The position numbers were made by a program, and so were the translations under genes. Below, one piece after another: positions 14,154 through 22,189 of a DNA stretch of 26,929 nucleotides (position 1 is the first letter of the stretch; every line of letters begins with the position of its first letter). Source of the stretch: JAFGPF01 sp964500415 (GTDB taxonomy: Bacteria; Chloroflexota; Dehalococcoidia; Dehalococcoidales; RBG-16-60-22); NCBI GenBank assembly GCA_964500415.1, contig CAZCOB010000024.1, positions 1 to 26,929 of the forward strand, read 5' to 3'. Below the pieces are notes generated by a model. The model made no database searches and was not told where the DNA came from. It saw only the letters and a program-made list of their open reading frames with translations.

Positions 14154-15443
14154 TCAACTGCCTTCCTTAACGATATTTTCGAGTCGCCTTTCAATCGCCC
14201 GGGCATGGGCGTCAAGTCCCTCGGCGCGGGCGATTACAGACGCCGCTTTGCCAAGCTGTTCAATATCCCGCTCACTGGTATTGACCAGGCTTATTAACTT
14301 TACAAAATCCAGAATATTAAGCGGTGAACCGAAACGCGCCGTTCCCTCGGTGGGCAGGACATGGCTCGGCCCGGCCACGTAATCGACGAGGACCTCGACA
14401 GACTTTTCTCCCACGAAGAGACACCCGGCGTTTTCCACCTTTCCGACGTAGTCGGCCGCATTTTCCACGACGAGACAAAGGTGCTCCGGCGCAAAGAGAT
14501 TGGCAAGTTCCAGCGCTTCATCGACAGTTCCCAGGACGGCAATCAGACCGTTATCCTCCAGTGATTTCACGACGATATCACGGTGTGAAAGCCCGGCCAG
14601 CTGCCGTTCGATTTCTTTATTCACTTCTTCGGCGAGTCGACGCGAGGTAGTGAGCAGGACAGCCGAAGCCGAAGGATGCTCGGCCTGCGCCAGAAGGTCG
14701 GCGGCGCAGTACTCCGGATTAGCCGTATCATCGGCGATAATAACCACCTCGCTCGGCCCGAAAAGCCCGTCGATACCGACCACTCCGTAGACCATCTTCT
14801 TGGCCAGCGAAACAAAGATATTGCCCGGCCCGCAGACCTTGTCCACGCGGGGAACCGATTCCGTGCCGAAGGCCAAGGCGGCGATAGCCTGAGCGCCGCC
14901 GATAGAAAAAGCGCGGTCGACCCCGGCGATTTTCGCGGCTGCCAGCGTCACCGGCGAAACACTCCCCGGCTTTCCCGGCGGGGTCACCAGGATTATTTCC
15001 TTAACACCAGCCACCCTTGCGGGAATGGCCATCATCAGCAGCGACGACGGCAGCGGCGCCGTGAAGCCGGGTACATGCACCCCGACTCTGCTCAGCGGAC
15101 GTATCAGCCAGCCTAAATTCTTACCGGTACTCTCGCGTAAAAGACTGTTTTTCTGTTCCTCGTGAAATTCTGCAATGCACTCCGCCGCAAGTTTCAGGGC
15201 GGAGATAAGCCCGGCATCCACCTCCCGGTACGCCCGGTTTATCTGCTCTTCAGCCACCTCCAGCGAGGTCAGCTTAACGCCGTCGAACTTTTCGGTGTAC
15301 TCAATGAGGGCGGCATCGCCCCGGTCACGCACATCGTTGACGATTTGCCTGACAGCCTGTTCATGCTCATCAACGCCCGACCCCGGCGAAATCCGCCGCG
15401 ATAGTATTGACTTTGCCGATGCGAAATCTTCGATGATTTTCAT
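14154..15443 (-). CDS. hisD: Histidinol dehydrogenase
   Basis: HisD performs the last two oxidations of histidine synthesis, histidinol to histidine, with NAD and zinc. The 429-residue length is standard. Visible motifs are RVGVHVPGFTAPLPSSLLM (near 120), KVCGPGN (near 205), GPSEVVIIAD, the zinc-ligand AQAEHPSAS, the catalytic FAPEHL (near 325), DYVAGPSHVLPT and the C-terminal GLDAHARAIERR with a final zinc histidine. The start ATG 15443 directly follows the hisG stop (TAA-ATG), with GAGGATAA just upstream as ribosome site. Complete and ordinary. Confidence 0.97.
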   Translation of the reverse strand: MKIIEDFASAKSILSRRISPGSGVDEHEQAVRQIVNDVRDRGDAALIEYTEKFDGVKLTSLEVAEEQINRAYREVDAGLISALKLAAECIAEFHEEQKNSLLRESTGKNLGWLIRPLSRVGVHVPGFTAPLPSSLLMMAIPARVAGVKEIILVTPPGKPGSVSPVTLAAAKIAGVDRAFSIGGAQAIAALAFGTESVPRVDKVCGPGNIFVSLAKKMVYGVVGIDGLFGPSEVVIIADDTANPEYCAADLLAQAEHPSASAVLLTTSRRLAEEVNKEIERQLAGLSHRDIVVKSLEDNGLIAVLGTVDEALELANLFAPEHLCLVVENAADYVGKVENAGCLFVGEKSVEVLVDYVAGPSHVLPTEGTARFGSPLNILDFVKLISLVNTSERDIEQLGKAASVIARAEGLDAHARAIERRLENIVKEGS

Positions 15444-16847
15444 TTATTTATCCTCAACCACAACGCGCAGTCGTTTCACGATAGCCTCAACCCTCTTACG
15501 ATTGACATCGGACACAACGCCCGTATTCCCGACAAGGCAGCCCGTCGATTCGAAGAGGGTATCGATTATCTTGAGATTATGCCGGGCGATAGTCCTGCCC
15601 GTTTCCGTATTCTCGATAAGAAGGTCGGCATCTTCCGGGAGGAAAGCCTCGGTGGCTCCCCAGGTGGGAATCACCTTATAGTGCCCGAGGTGATTATCCC
15701 GGGCGTATTTATCCGCTATATTGACATACTCCGAGGCGATACGAAAGGGCTCTTCCCTTTCAGTAATGAGCTGCCGCAGGCCGCCGCTGTCATCGACCGC
15801 AAGCTCCTGACTGGCTACCGCCACAATCCGTACTTTACTCGATTTAAGGTCTAACAGTTCCCTGACAGGACTCGACGGGAACTGGGCCAGGTGGTCGGTC
15901 AGCCAGTCGCGACCGGTGATAGCAAGGTCGAAATTGCCGTTAGCCACCTGCAACGGCATGTCCTGGGGCCGAATGACCTTGACGGTGACGCCTTTAACGT
16001 TAATCTTCGGGCGGCGGTTATCCGTCTCCGAAGGATAATCGTCAAGCTCGATACCGGCCCGGTTCAAAAGCGATACCGTCGGCTGCTGCTGGTGTCCGTC
16101 GGGGAGAGCTAGCCTGACGGTATCGCGGTCCGTTTCGATATCGCGCACATACGTGGACACTCCAGCCTGACCGATTTCCTCATCGGCAACCAACTTTTTT
16201 TCGGCCTCGGGAAGCATGGCACAAAGAGACTTTATCAATGCGTCGAGGTCTCTGGTTTCCCGGCTGTTCCGGTTAGCTATCAGAAAGGCGCTGAAGTCCA
16301 GCACCTTGCTGACCGGTACCATGCCGTATCCAGTGAATTCCGCTCCGGCCCTGGCCGAAAGCAGCGCCATGTCCGCGTTTTCCGGGGGGTAAACCTCGGC
16401 GGCTCCCCACACCGGAAAGATGCTGAATCGACTCATGCGCATCCTCAAAGCGAAAGCCTCCGCCAGGTTAGGGTACTCGCTGGCGATGCGCACCGGGGCC
16501 CCGTTTTGCCGAAAATCAACCGCCGGAGAAGCCGTCGCCACATACAGCGCGCCCTCCCCGTATAACAGGTCGCTTACCTTGACCAGGTTGCTGCTTGGAT
16601 ATTTAACCAGCAACTCTTCAATCCAGTCCAGGCAACAAATCCCCAGGTCGTAGTTGCCCATGGCTATCTGGATAGGGATATCCTTCTCGTGAAAGACTCT
16701 CAAAAGGACGTCCGGGAATTTCTGCGACTTCGGCCGATAAAAACCCATGTTGGAGTGATATTCGTCCAGGGCCCAGCCGGCTTTCTGGAGCACGGCCGCC
16801 GTCTTTCTCAATAAACGCCCCTTGGGCAGGGCGAGCTTAATCGCCAC
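15444..16847 (-). CDS. hisG: ATP phosphoribosyltransferase, tandem fusion of two HisG units
   Basis: HisG joins ATP and PRPP, the first step of histidine synthesis. Short HisG proteins have about 200-220 residues; this one has 467 and contains two homologous copies. Copy 1 (3-212) has LALPKGRL (5-12), NYDLGICCLDW (65-75), ASEYPNLAEAF and WGAAEVYPPENAD, but its PRPP loop is degenerate (RAGAEFTGYG). Copy 2 (243-460) has LALPDGHQ in place of the KGR motif, but keeps FDLAITGRDW (306-315), ASEYVN, WGATEAFLPEDAD and an intact PRPP loop ENTETGRTIARHNL (412-425). Conserved residues are therefore split between the copies. The short HisG type is expected with HisZ, which is nearby. GTG start at 16847 behind GGAGGGGAAAG. 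Confidence 0.9.
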   Translation of the reverse strand: MAIKLALPKGRLLRKTAAVLQKAGWALDEYHSNMGFYRPKSQKFPDVLLRVFHEKDIPIQIAMGNYDLGICCLDWIEELLVKYPSSNLVKVSDLLYGEGALYVATASPAVDFRQNGAPVRIASEYPNLAEAFALRMRMSRFSIFPVWGAAEVYPPENADMALLSARAGAEFTGYGMVPVSKVLDFSAFLIANRNSRETRDLDALIKSLCAMLPEAEKKLVADEEIGQAGVSTYVRDIETDRDTVRLALPDGHQQQPTVSLLNRAGIELDDYPSETDNRRPKINVKGVTVKVIRPQDMPLQVANGNFDLAITGRDWLTDHLAQFPSSPVRELLDLKSSKVRIVAVASQELAVDDSGGLRQLITEREEPFRIASEYVNIADKYARDNHLGHYKVIPTWGATEAFLPEDADLLIENTETGRTIARHNLKIIDTLFESTGCLVGNTGVVSDVNRKRVEAIVKRLRVVVEDK

Positions 16848-16865
16848 CTTTCCCCTCCAAACAAA

Positions 16866-17828
16866 TTAACTGTTAACAAACTCTTCTAGCGTTACATTGT
16901 AATTATCTAGTATATTAAGCATTTCTTTACGAAGTTTGAAATATGATTGACTGTTACTTCCAAACTCAGAACGCCCCATTTCTATATGACCTTGAATAAA
17001 ATCAACAGACATTCCACTCACAGACCGTATTTCTAGTTTCAAACCAGAAGATTCTACGCACTCCTTAAAAGTATTATACTTCAATATGTCCTTAGGCGTT
17101 GGTTTCAGTTTTAACCATGTAAGTTCACTAAAACACTCGGAAGCCATCATAACGTCATAGAGTTCACCCATCAGCTTGGCTTCATCTGTCCCAATTGAAT
17201 TGATTAATATCTGAGTCGATAGAAACTCTATTTTTTCACTTATTTGTTTTAATGTGGATAGGGGATCAGCAACTCTTTTTTCTTCATTCTGCCTTGTGAG
17301 AAAAGAATACATCATTCCTGCCCATTGCTGTCTTAAATAAGTCTCTATATCTGAGAAGTCGCTAAAAGGATTAAGAGCATTATTCACACTATTTGTACGG
17401 ACTTCCTCGATAAAATCAAATATCTTTGTGCTATCAACAGACGGGTAATCTATCGTTTTTTCATCAATTTTTGGATTACTTTTGTTTTTCTGGTAAAGTG
17501 AATATTCAGAAAGAACCGAGTTGTCGACAAGCGAAAATACGGGAATTTTTGACTTTACCGCTTCTCTATATTCACTATTTGTAATTGACTTCTCTGTTTC
17601 TTTGTATGCTTCCCCGAACCTACCCCCAATTATAAGAACAAACATCTGGCAACTTGGTATTTCTCTTAAACAAGAATCCTGTGTGTCAAGTGTAGGGTCA
17701 TAATAAACTGACCCTTCTTCGCTTAGTACGGGCTCATAACCTAGAGTTTTAATAAAATACTTTAGGTTCTCACGTATATATTTCAGGTCGTAGCAGGTTG
17801 AACTTACAAATACTCTCGGTATCGCCAT
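16866..17828 (-). CDS. DUF4062-domain protein, accessory gene inside the his operon
   Basis: The 320-residue protein begins MAIPRVFVSSTCYDLKYIRE. The RVFVSST-x-x-DL opening followed by LGYEPVLSE and MFVLIIGGRFGE is the DUF4062 signature, a TIR-like Rossmann domain often found in signalling and phage-defence proteins. After about residue 150 the chain is helical (about 180-320) and I cannot assign it. No P-loop is present, so it is not a full STAND-type ATPase. It lies between hisZ (16 nt) and hisG (18 nt), same strand, with GGGGGTGAG as ribosome site. It is markedly more A+T-rich than the his genes. It has no known role in histidine synthesis and is best read as an insertion. Confidence 0.8.
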   Translation of the reverse strand: MAIPRVFVSSTCYDLKYIRENLKYFIKTLGYEPVLSEEGSVYYDPTLDTQDSCLREIPSCQMFVLIIGGRFGEAYKETEKSITNSEYREAVKSKIPVFSLVDNSVLSEYSLYQKNKSNPKIDEKTIDYPSVDSTKIFDFIEEVRTNSVNNALNPFSDFSDIETYLRQQWAGMMYSFLTRQNEEKRVADPLSTLKQISEKIEFLSTQILINSIGTDEAKLMGELYDVMMASECFSELTWLKLKPTPKDILKYNTFKECVESSGLKLEIRSVSGMSVDFIQGHIEMGRSEFGSNSQSYFKLRKEMLNILDNYNVTLEEFVNS

Positions 17829-17844
17829 AACTCACCCCCACCCT

Positions 17845-19077
17845 TCAAGAGTCATTTTTATTCATTACAGCTAGAACCTCGCTAACAGTCGCAGCTTCAA
17901 ATTTCTTTTTCGTTTTAGTGTTAATTACCTTAAATTTGTCCCGCACCTCGATTATCCACTCCGAATCGGTTTTTTTGCCACCCAGGTCAAGCTCGGTAAT
18001 ATAACCGGCCCGGCGCAGGACAGCCGCCGTTTTAAAAGCCTCCTTCACGGCAGCGCCTGATTTTACTCTTACCAGAATTTTCGCGGGCACCGGCCCGACG
18101 ATGCTTTCCGACCTGATGAGTTTCATCAGGCTGTCGAGATAGATGGCAAAGCCGGAGGCAGGCACGTCGCCACCCCCCATGGACGGTATCAGGGCATCGT
18201 ACCGCCCACCGCCACATACCTTATCCTTACCGATGAAAAGCTGGAAGATTATGCCGGTATAGTATTCGAAGCCAGCCCCGGAAGCAATATTAATCCGGTA
18301 CTTCACCCCCAGGTCAGCCAGCAGGGCTACGGTCTGTAAAAAATCATCCAGGGGCTGACAAATTTCCGGCATACTTTTAACCAGAAGCTCCTTCTGGTCT
18401 CTCAGAAAGCCGGATGATTGCCCTCTACGACTCAGGAAAGGCTTGAGGGTATTACCAACCTCCGGCGACTCCCGGCTGACTTCAGCCATCGCCTCCGCAT
18501 CCCCATCCAGGATACGGTCGAACATACGGTTCTGCTCCTCCGGGCTGAGACCGAGTTTCACCAGCAACGCCTTAATCAGGCCGGCATGCGACAGCCGCAG
18601 TTCCACCCCCTTCAGTCCCAGTTTCTCCAGGACTTCAAGCGAGAGGTCTATCAGTTCGGCGTCGGCCACGGCCGACCCGGCACCGATAAGCTCAGCTCCA
18701 CACTGCCATCGCTCCCGCGTTTCCTCCCCGCCACCTTCAAATATAAACAGGTTCGCGGCATAAAAAAGCCTGGCCATTCCTTGCCCCTGCAGGCTTTCGG
18801 CATACATCCGGGCGACCGGAATAGTTCCGTCGGGGCGTAAGACCACCCTCTCCCCGCTCCAGCCATCCCAGTCCAGAAAGGAATAGACCTTACCCAGCTT
18901 ACCGGGAGTCAGTGTACCCGCCGATGTAAATAGATGCAGGTACTCGATGGTCGGCGTCCTGACCTCCTGGTAGCCCCACCCGGCACAGGTATCGCGGCAC
19001 ATCCCCTCCACCAGGCGGAATACCTTCATTTCAGCGGGGGAGAGGTCCCGCATTCCTTTACACCTCTGGATTTTCAT
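17845..19077 (-). CDS. hisZ: ATP phosphoribosyltransferase regulatory subunit (HisRS-like)
   Basis: HisZ is a histidyl-tRNA synthetase paralogue that binds short HisG and gives it activity and histidine feedback. The 410 residues include class-II synthetase motifs: EVRTPTIEYLHLF (motif 1), RVVLRPDGTIPVARMYAES (motif 2) and ASGFAIYLDSLMKL near the motif-3 position. The synthetase peptide GLDYYTG is altered to GAGFEYYTG, and other histidine-binding parts look changed. With the his-operon position this favours HisZ over a true HisS. A C-terminal anticodon-binding-like domain (about 325-405) is kept, which many HisZ lack, so a second HisS-type role cannot be fully excluded. First gene of the minus-strand his run. 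Confidence 0.85.
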   Translation of the reverse strand: MKIQRCKGMRDLSPAEMKVFRLVEGMCRDTCAGWGYQEVRTPTIEYLHLFTSAGTLTPGKLGKVYSFLDWDGWSGERVVLRPDGTIPVARMYAESLQGQGMARLFYAANLFIFEGGGEETRERWQCGAELIGAGSAVADAELIDLSLEVLEKLGLKGVELRLSHAGLIKALLVKLGLSPEEQNRMFDRILDGDAEAMAEVSRESPEVGNTLKPFLSRRGQSSGFLRDQKELLVKSMPEICQPLDDFLQTVALLADLGVKYRINIASGAGFEYYTGIIFQLFIGKDKVCGGGRYDALIPSMGGGDVPASGFAIYLDSLMKLIRSESIVGPVPAKILVRVKSGAAVKEAFKTAAVLRRAGYITELDLGGKKTDSEWIIEVRDKFKVINTKTKKKFEAATVSEVLAVMNKNDS

Positions 19078-19116
19078 GTTTTATCCCTAACACCTTGAGA
19101 ACATAAATACTATACT

Positions 19117-19145
19117 AATTTACACTAATTCAGGCTGCTATTCAA
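19117..19145 (-). promoter_or_regulatory. Possible promoter of the hisZ-hisG-hisD-hisC run
   Basis: On the minus strand TTGAAT (19145-19140), 17 nt, TAAATT (19122-19117). The expected start is near 19110 and the leader about 33 nt, ending with AGGGATAAAAC before ATG 19077. An alternative -10, TATAGT, lies just downstream. No palindrome like that of the hisB promoter is seen here, and no T-box or leader-peptide attenuator. Confidence 0.4.
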
Positions 19146-19208
19146 TTGCATGACAGAAAGGATTTATTCTTCAAGCATAACAAGAACTATGCTAACCTCA
19201 CCCCCTGA

Positions 19209-19300
19209 CCCCCTCTCCAACCTGATACATCTAATAAAACCATAAAATTATTTGGTTGAAGAGGGGGAATAGATTTGAGAGGGGGCTCACGCCCCCTCTC
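19209..19300. repeat. Double-hairpin dispersed repeat, copy 2
   Basis: The outer hairpin is CCCCCTCTCCAACC (19209-19222) with GGTTGAAGAGGGGG (19254-19267), one mismatch and an AT-rich loop. It is followed by GAGAGGGGGC-TCAC-GCCCCCTCTC (19277-19300), a perfect 10-bp stem. Layout is as at 12823-12889. It lies in the 511-nt gap 19078-19588 between the divergent hisZ and protease genes, which otherwise holds the repeats at 19341 and 19436 and two promoters. Confidence 0.7.
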
Positions 19301-19340
19301 GCTGCGCACTTCCCTTTCTGTAGTGGTAGGGAATAACTAC

Positions 19341-19402
19341 GGGATAAGCAGAGAACGATACGAGGGCGGTGCGGGTGGGAAAAGATAAAAGCGAGATGGG
19401 GT
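19341..19402 (+). repeat. G-rich dispersed intergenic repeat, copy 4
   Basis: It begins GGGATAAGCAGAGAACGATA, continues CGAGGGCGGTGCGGGTGGGA, then AAAGATAAAAGCGAGATGGG with GT at the end. It is slightly shorter at the 3' end than the other copies. It sits between double-hairpin copies 2 and 3. The order hairpin pair then G-rich repeat is the same as at 12823-13029. Confidence 0.8.
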
Positions 19403-19435
19403 GAGTGGTATTAATTTCTACCTCACCCCCTGTGT

Positions 19436-19503
19436 CCCCCTCTCCTGACAAGGTTTCACAGGAGAGGGGGAGGAAAATGAAAAGAGGGGCTGGCGCCCCT
19501 CTT
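19436..19503. repeat. Double-hairpin dispersed repeat, copy 3
   Basis: CCCCCTCTCCTG (19436-19447) pairs perfectly with CAGGAGAGGGGG (19459-19470), 12 bp. It is followed by AAGAGGGGC-TGGC-GCCCCTCTT (19482-19503), a perfect 9-bp stem. Both stems are almost identical to those at 12823-12889, and so is the trailing AGAC after the second stem. Confidence 0.75.
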
Positions 19504-19533
19504 AGACACCCCGCAAGGTGATATGGTTTTTAA

Positions 19534-19562
19534 TTGCAATAAAACTGTTATACAATTATAAT
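19534..19562 (+). promoter_or_regulatory. Promoter of the protease-NfeD-SPFH operon
   Basis: TTGCAA (19534-19539), 17 nt, TATAAT (19557-19562). The predicted start is near 19569, giving a 20-nt leader to ATG 19589 that includes GCAGG as a weak ribosome site. Confidence 0.65.
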
Positions 19563-19588
19563 GAGATGAATTTAGCAGGTTACAGTCT

Positions 19589-20908
19589 ATGATAAAAATC
19601 AGGCGAATAATACTGGCGTTTGCCTTTCTGCTGCTTGGCCTATCAATAGGTGCCGGCGTTTATGCGCAAACACCGCATGTGGACGTTCTTACCATCAAGG
19701 GGGCGATTAACCCCGTCCTGATCGACTACGTGGAAAGAGGCATCGAACAGGCCGAGGACGGCGGTGCCCAGGCTCTTATCATCCAGCTGGATACACCCGG
19801 CGGACTGGACACTGCCATGCGCGATATCATCCAGCTTATGGTCAATTCTCATGTGCCGGTCGTTATCTACGTGGCTCCATCGGGGGCGAGAGCGGCTTCG
19901 GCGGGGGCATTCATCACCATAGCCGCCCACGTGGCCGTGATGGCACCCAATACCGCCATCGGCGCCGCCCACCCGGTGGCCCTTAGCGAAGAGGGAGAGG
20001 CCGGCATGTCCGAGACGATGGAGGAGAAGGTAGTCAACGACGCCGCTGCCTATATCAGGAGTCTCGCCGAGGCTCACGGGCGGAACCTCGAATGGGCGGA
20101 AAACGCCGTGCGGGAAAGCGTCTCCGCCACCGAGCGCGAAGCCCTGGACCTTAATGTCATCGATATGATTGCGCCCGACCTAGAAACCCTCGTCGCCCAG
20201 CTGGACGGCCGGCAGGTAACTCTACTCAATAACCAGGTAGTCACGCTGCAAACCGGCAACGCCGTTATCAACGATGTACCGATGAAGACCATCGAGAGCT
20301 TCCTTTACGCTATCGCCGACCCCAATATAGCCTATTTACTGCTCAGCGTAGCCACGCTGGGCATTATGGTGGAAATATTTAATCCCGGCCTCATCTTCCC
20401 CGGAGTGGTCGGAGGGATAAGCCTGCTGCTGGCATTTTACTCGCTGGGAATGCTGCCGGTAAACTACGCCGGGATATTACTCATCGTCCTGGCCATTGGC
20501 CTCTTCGTCGGGGAGGTATTGACGACTACCTTCGGGATATTTACCGTCGGCGGCGTCGTGGCGCTGGTTATCGGCTCGCTAATCCTTTTCCAGGGCGCGT
20601 CTCCCGTGTTCAGGATAGACCCGTGGTTAATCGCCATCGTTACCATTATTATCACCGGGGCTCTCAGCTTCATTATCCACCGTGCCATAAGCGCCCACCG
20701 CAGGCAGGCCAAGACCGGACGCGAGGAACTGACCGGAAAGACAGCCGTGGTAAAAATCGCCCTGAACCCAGAGGGCACCGTATTTTTTAAGGGAGAGCGC
20801 TGGAACGCCATATGCGAGAACGGTGAGATATCACCCGGTGAAGAAGTAATTATCAACAAAGTCGATGGCCTTATCCTGTATGTCAATAAAAAGCCACCGG
20901 CCAAGTAG
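19589..20908 (+). CDS. nfeD: Membrane-bound serine protease of the long NfeD (NfeD1b, ClpP-class) family
   Basis: A 439-residue protein whose family members cleave membrane proteins, including SPFH partners. Residues 1-26 are a signal peptide ending VYAQTP. The ClpP-like protease domain (about 30-200) has LIIQLDTPGGL (63-73), the nucleophile Ser104 in ARAASAGAF and Lys147 in MEEKVVNDAAAYI, a Ser-Lys dyad as in the archaeal 1510-N protease. Several transmembrane helices follow (about 240-365). The C-terminal OB-like NfeD domain (about 377-437) holds GKTAVVKIALNPEGTVFF and GERWNAI. The 93-residue gene downstream repeats this C-terminal unit, and an SPFH gene follows, which is the common genomic pairing. 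The protease faces outside the cytoplasm. Confidence 0.93.
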   Translation: MIKIRRIILAFAFLLLGLSIGAGVYAQTPHVDVLTIKGAINPVLIDYVERGIEQAEDGGAQALIIQLDTPGGLDTAMRDIIQLMVNSHVPVVIYVAPSGARAASAGAFITIAAHVAVMAPNTAIGAAHPVALSEEGEAGMSETMEEKVVNDAAAYIRSLAEAHGRNLEWAENAVRESVSATEREALDLNVIDMIAPDLETLVAQLDGRQVTLLNNQVVTLQTGNAVINDVPMKTIESFLYAIADPNIAYLLLSVATLGIMVEIFNPGLIFPGVVGGISLLLAFYSLGMLPVNYAGILLIVLAIGLFVGEVLTTTFGIFTVGGVVALVIGSLILFQGASPVFRIDPWLIAIVTIIITGALSFIIHRAISAHRRQAKTGREELTGKTAVVKIALNPEGTVFFKGERWNAICENGEISPGEEVIINKVDGLILYVNKKPPAK

Positions 20909-20945
20909 GGTAATACCAATAACAAAAGGAGGTCTATTTGTGTAG

Positions 20946-21227
20946 ATGTCTGTATGGTTGATAGTCATATTAGCAATAATTATCGTCACTTTCCTGGTAT
21001 TCGTGGTAATATGGTCGGTCCGGGCCCATCAGAGAAAGGTATCCGCCGGCAGGGAAGAACTCGTGGGCAGAACGGCAGTTGTCGAATTAGCCCTGGAGCC
21101 GAAAGGGGTGGTACTCGTCGAGGGCGAGCGCTGGACAGCCATATCCGACAAAGGCCGAGTTGAGCCGGAAGAGGAGGTGATTATTACCAAGGTCGACGGT
21201 TTGAAGCTGGTAGTAACTAAAAAATAA
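20946..21227 (+). CDS. Short NfeD-like protein: one transmembrane helix plus OB domain
   Basis: The 93-residue protein has a membrane helix (about 3-25) and an OB-like domain (about 38-93) reading GREELVGRTAVVELALEPKG and GERWTAISDKG. It aligns along its whole length with the last 90 or so residues of the preceding protease, including the final transmembrane helix. It therefore looks like a partial tandem duplication. ATG 20946 directly follows an in-frame stop. Its ribosome site AAAAGGAGG (20924-20932) is about 13 nt away, a longer spacing than usual. It is 16 nt before the SPFH gene. In the family, such OB domains are thought to contact SPFH proteins; that role here is inferred. Confidence 0.85.
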   Translation: MSVWLIVILAIIIVTFLVFVVIWSVRAHQRKVSAGREELVGRTAVVELALEPKGVVLVEGERWTAISDKGRVEPEEEVIITKVDGLKLVVTKK

Positions 21228-21243
21228 AAAAGGAGGTATATAA

Positions 21244-22002
21244 ATGAGCTTCATTTGGATTATCGTTATCGTTGTTATCGTACTGATCCTCGTCCCCATG
21301 ACCGTGAAAATCGTCACGGAATACGAGCGCGGCGTTATCTTCCGCCTGGGGCGACTGGTCGGCGCAAGAGGCCCCGGTCTGTTCCTCATCATCCCGTTCA
21401 TCGACCGAATGGTGAAGGTCGACCTGCGTGTCGTGACGATGGATGTTCCCTCGCAGGAAGTAATCACCAGGGATAATGTCACCGTACGCGTCAACGCCGT
21501 GGTCTATTTCCGCGTAGTAGACCCCGAATCTTCGGTGGTGAAAGTGCTGGACCATATCCGGGCGACGTCGCAGATATCCCAGACAACATTAAGAAACGTG
21601 CTGGGGCAATCCGAGCTTGACGAGTTGCTGACCAAGCGGGAAAAGCTCAACCAGATGCTTCAGAAAATAATCGACGAGCATACCGACCCCTGGGGTGTCA
21701 AGGTCAGCACCGTGGAAATCAAGGAAGTCGAGCTTGCCGAGGAGATGAAGCGCTCCATGGCGGCCCAGGCCGAAGCCGAGCGAGAACGAAGGGCGAAAAT
21801 CATCCACGCCGAGGGTGAGTTACAGGCCTCGGAGAAGCTGGCCCAGGCGGCCCACATCATCGGCCGGGAGCCGGCAACTATACAATTACGCTACCTCTCA
21901 ACACTCACAGAGATTGCCAGCGAGAAGAACAGCACTATCCTTTTCCCCATACCGATAGAACTTTTCAAGGCTTTCGGTGGTAAATCCGATGACAAGAAGT
22001 AA
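21244..22002 (+). CDS. SPFH/band-7 (stomatin/slipin-like) membrane protein
   Basis: The 252-residue protein has an N-terminal membrane helix (about 3-22). The band-7 domain follows: EYERGVIFRLGRLVGARGPG, LRVVTMDVPSQEVITRDNVT, VNAVVYFRVVDPE, ISQTTLRNVLGQSELDELL and GVKVSTVEIKEVELAEEMK. A charged coiled coil rich in Ala and Glu (about 175-215) mediates oligomer assembly in this family. The LSTLTEIASEKNSTILFPIP ending is typical of bacterial and archaeal slipins, the substrates of the partner protease in Pyrococcus. A strong AAAAAGGAGG (21228-21237) precedes ATG 21244. Last gene of the operon. Confidence 0.95.
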   Translation: MSFIWIIVIVVIVLILVPMTVKIVTEYERGVIFRLGRLVGARGPGLFLIIPFIDRMVKVDLRVVTMDVPSQEVITRDNVTVRVNAVVYFRVVDPESSVVKVLDHIRATSQISQTTLRNVLGQSELDELLTKREKLNQMLQKIIDEHTDPWGVKVSTVEIKEVELAEEMKRSMAAQAEAERERRAKIIHAEGELQASEKLAQAAHIIGREPATIQLRYLSTLTEIASEKNSTILFPIPIELFKAFGGKSDDKK

Positions 22003-22023
22003 ATAGAGCCAGTCAGGTAAAAG

Positions 22024-22044
22024 GGAGGGGGCGATGCCCCCTCC
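22024..22044 (+). terminator. Hairpin terminator after the SPFH gene
   Basis: GGAGGGGGC-GAT-GCCCCCTCC is a perfect 9-bp G+C-rich stem with a 3-nt loop, 21 nt after the SPFH stop. The flanking AGGTA and TACCT can extend it. The tail TACCTTTATC is only modestly T-rich, so termination strength is uncertain. Confidence 0.6.
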
Positions 22045-22189
22045 TACCTTTATCACAGACCAACATTAATACAGGTTATCTCCTGAGCGGTAATGCCTCT
22101 ACGGTACCCATCCTGCGGAAGTGAGCAGGAAAAGTCGGGACACGGGCGGGCATTACTGCTATATTGGCTTTGAAGGAGAAGCGGGATAG

